Assembly (NCBI GenBank): GCA_902517735.1
Contig: CABYDK010000001.1
Location: forward strand, 66,334-110,922
From: an uncultured Pelagibacteraceae bacterium
GTDB lineage: Bacteria; Pseudomonadota; Alphaproteobacteria; Pelagibacterales; Pelagibacteraceae
Reading direction: 5' to 3'
Length of the DNA: 44,589 nucleotides
Shown here: piece after piece, positions 43,571 through 44,589 of the stretch
How positions within the stretch are numbered: position 1 is the first letter of the stretch
Layout of the letters: each line of letters starts with the position of its first letter
The notes under the pieces: model-generated
Told to the model about the DNA's origin: nothing
The model's database searches: none
Seen by the model: only the letters and a program-made list of their open reading frames with translations
Translations under genes and position numbers: made by a program

Positions 43571-44589
43571 TAATGTCTTGAATCAGTTGAAAATCTATAA
43601 AATTTTCGTAGGTTTTACAGAAGAAATTGATTAGTTCCAATCTATTTTTTTTTATTGTTTCGTTATCATCATTAACTTTTACATTATCTAAAAACGCATA
43701 AACCTCTTTTTTTGCAGCAGATAATAAAACAAGCAATTGATCAAAATTTCGGGAATTTGAAATATCTGTAAAATATTTTTTCAATTCACTTGTTTTTTTA
43801 TAAAGATCTTTTTCAAAATCATTTTTGAAAATACCAGGATCGGTTGTATTTGAAAGTTCACTCTTAAAATCTTTAATTTCTGAGTGAAGTATATTAGATG
43901 CTCTTTTATAGGAGGAAACAATATCCTCACCTATTGATTTATTTATAACTCTATTTAAACTTTTTGCTTTTTCAAATACTGTCGAAATTGAGTTAAGATT
44001 TAATTCTTTTGTAGCTGCTTCGATAATATCGTGTCTAATATTTTGTTCTTTCAAGTAATATTTGAATCTATCTTTTAAAAAAATCAAAATATCTTTGAGA
44101 AATGAAGGGTTAGAAAAATTTAAACCTTGATTTAAATAAATATTAGATGAGGATATTATTAAATCGCTGATCTTTAAATTTTTTTTATTTTCTATAACTA
44201 TTCTGATTATGCCTAGCGCTGTTCTTCTTAATGCGTATGGATCTTTTGAACTCGAAGGTTTTTCATTTACTCCAAAAAAACCTGTAAGAGTATCGATCCT
44301 ATCGGTTAATGAAATTGCAACACTGAAAGGTTTTTTTGGAACTATTGAATCTAAACCAATGGGTAAATACTGTTCTTTAATGGCATCAACAACATCTTTG
44401 TCAAAACCTTGCGCATTCGACAAATAACTTCCCATAATTCCCTGAAGCTCAGGAAATTCGTTAACGCTATCAGAAATTAAATCAGTTTTACAAATAGAGG
44501 CTAAAAGCTCAACTTTTTCTTTACTTATTAATAACTCATCTGAAATTAAGCCTCCAAGTTTTCTCATTCTTTGAACTTTGTCAAAATAT
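43563..44589 (-). CDS. glyS: Glycyl-tRNA synthetase beta subunit, partial (N-terminus beyond window)
   Basis: The last 342 residues or so of the beta subunit. The frame stays open to the right edge through YFDKVQRMRKLGG, so the methionine there is internal. IPKKPFSVAISLTDRIDTLTGFFGV and DPYALRRTALGIIRI are the conserved GlyS core. The C-terminal part contains the helical anticodon-binding region. The start and the alpha subunit should lie to the right. Confidence 0.95.
   Translation of the reverse strand, partial: YFDKVQRMRKLGGLISDELLISKEKVELLASICKTDLISDSVNEFPELQGIMGSYLSNAQGFDKDVVDAIKEQYLPIGLDSIVPKKPFSVAISLTDRIDTLTGFFGVNEKPSSSKDPYALRRTALGIIRIVIENKKNLKISDLIISSSNIYLNQGLNFSNPSFLKDILIFLKDRFKYYLKEQNIRHDIIEAATKELNLNSISTVFEKAKSLNRVINKSIGEDIVSSYKRASNILHSEIKDFKSELSNTTDPGIFKNDFEKDLYKKTSELKKYFTDISNSRNFDQLLVLLSAAKKEVYAFLDNVKVNDDNETIKKNRLELINFFCKTYENFIDFQLIQDINE

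Noticed and set aside
43563..44567. Methionine at 44567 as the start of glyS
   Set aside because: The frame stays open to the window edge with conserved residues before it, so the gene is cut by the window.

Overview
This window is almost certainly from the SAR11 clade (Pelagibacterales, 'Candidatus Pelagibacter'-like). The evidence is strong AT richness, genes that abut or overlap by a few bases, a circularly permuted alphaproteobacterial tmRNA, and alphaproteobacterial gene neighbourhoods (glyS-ppdK, hflK-hflC-DUF2065-degP, mreBCD-mrdA-rodA). Species assignment would need a database search. Nearly all genes lie on the minus strand. The exceptions are a small pair at 12.7-13.3 kb, mrp, the tmRNA gene and one methyltransferase.

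Region 1 (1-3.8 kb): a branched-chain-type (Liv) amino-acid ABC transporter operon, led by a divergent pyrroline-5-carboxylate-reductase-like gene and running off the left edge inside livM. A bidirectional terminator separates it from a small outer-membrane-type protein gene. Region 2 (4.8-12 kb): a second Liv operon. A secreted binding protein (livK) is followed by an intercistronic terminator, then livH, a GFA-family enzyme, livM, livG, livF, azlC, azlD and a CsiD/GlaH-type 2-oxoglutarate dioxygenase, mostly abutting or overlapping by 1-11 bases. Region 3 (12-18 kb): a LysE exporter behind a structured leader, a TIGR03643-like gene with glutaredoxin, then msrB, an HDAC-fold deacetylase, a 2-hydroxyacid dehydrogenase, an EamA transporter and a DadA-type amine oxidoreductase.

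Region 4 (18-33.4 kb): housekeeping genes. These are the rod-shape set rodA, mrdA, mreD, mreC and mreB downstream of leuA, the ilvC-ilvH-ilvI branched-chain biosynthesis set, miaA, and the membrane quality-control set degP-DUF2065-hflC-hflK. Region 5 (33.4-35.5 kb): mrp, thyX and the permuted tmRNA gene ssrA.

Region 6 (35.4-40.9 kb) is the accessory part and the most interesting. The last 18 bases of ssrA recur twice downstream, exactly at 37371 and with four changes at 36613. The three copies bracket two short modules, each holding one unknown secreted-protein gene in the same orientation. Each module ends in paired 9-base direct repeats (CAATGAAGT type) on a 12-base pitch, 55-57 bases before the core. 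This resembles serial integration of one-gene cassettes at the ssrA 3' end. No integrase is present in the window. The array is followed by a methyltransferase, an Ldh2-fold protein, a nucleotidyltransferase and a sulfotransferase-like protein, which look like cell-surface or small-molecule modification genes. Region 7 (40.9-44.6 kb) returns to core genes, ppdK and the 3' part of glyS.
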